A stretch of DNA of 64,000 nt from Massilia cavernae (GTDB lineage Bacteria > Pseudomonadota > Gammaproteobacteria > Burkholderiales > Burkholderiaceae_D), in the NCBI RefSeq assembly GCF_003590855.1, contig NZ_QYUP01000087.1, forward strand, positions 1 through 64,000. Reading direction: 5' to 3'. Positions 63,958-64,000 of the stretch are shown here, in pieces. How positions within the stretch are numbered: the stretch's first letter is position 1; every line of letters starts with the position of its first letter. The notes below the pieces were generated by a model. It had not been told where the DNA came from. It saw only the letters and a program-made list of their open reading frames with translations, and ran no database searches. A program made the position numbers and the translations under genes.

Positions 63958-64000
63958 ATGGCACGCAGTCTTTGGAAAGGGGCCATCAGCTTCGGGCTGG
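63958..64000 (+). CDS. Ku-type DNA end-binding protein (5' end only)
   Basis: The last 43 bases begin ATGGCACGC and translate MARSLWKGAISFGL, the conserved opening of bacterial Ku. Ku binds DNA double-strand ends and recruits LigD for non-homologous end joining. AAAGGA lies six bases before the ATG. The rest is beyond the window. Confidence 0.8.
   Translation, partial: MARSLWKGAISFGL

Overview
The window is about 64 kb of high-GC DNA with the codon bias, porin type, PEP-CTERM protein, cyanide-insensitive type bd oxidase and other gene families expected of a betaproteobacterium. Family Oxalobacteraceae (Massilia/Telluria/Duganella-like) is my best guess, by inference only. No rRNA, tRNA or CRISPR array was seen.

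Layout. (1) 1-8.2 kb: a sulfur-oxidation block. A minus-strand run holds a periplasmic metallo-beta-lactamase protein, a DsrE protein, soxR, soxC, soxD, pseudoazurin, soxY and soxZ (cut by the window edge). A divergent porin and two half-size YeeE/YedE sulfur-transporter proteins follow. (2) 8.2-12.1 kb: a PEP-CTERM protein, a secreted beta-helix protein, three copies of a ~70-bp repeat, a DUF1566 gene and a shell of an IS200/IS605-type element without transposase. (3) 12.1-17.8 kb: a PQQ-type sugar dehydrogenase, a persulfide-dioxygenase-like enzyme, an M28 peptidase, a metallophosphoesterase and a glycine-zipper protein.

(4) 17.8-38.8 kb is the striking part. It encodes two Ser/Thr protein kinases, a PP2C phosphatase, several FHA or FHA-like proteins, a SEDS (RodA/FtsW-type) glycan polymerase, a penicillin-binding transpeptidase, a bacterial SH3 protein, two SPFH-like proteins (one with zinc ribbons) and a tandem Lon-like protein. 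The parts list resembles the actinobacterial pknA-pknB-pbpA-rodA-pstP-fhaB-fhaA locus, here in a proteobacterium. It lies in three transcription blocks: plus 17.86-26.78 kb, minus 27.47-35.51 kb and minus 35.60-38.76 kb. My reading is a phospho-signalling module controlling a dedicated cell-wall synthase.

(5) 38.9-50.2 kb: small envelope proteins, cydAB (cyanide-insensitive type), an RNase H-like protein, an MFS pump, two paralogous TonB-dependent receptors and psd. (6) 50.2-64 kb: LysR-azoreductase-pirin, an acyltransferase, an aspartoacylase-like enzyme, hydroxyproline epimerase, a guanidine exporter behind a guanidine-II riboswitch, a damaged Old Yellow Enzyme gene, arsR-arsC, DinB, a SulP permease, an SDR and the first codons of a Ku gene.

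Three genes (second TonB receptor, acyltransferase, Old Yellow Enzyme) carry frameshifts that look like lost bases. They may be consensus errors rather than true lesions.
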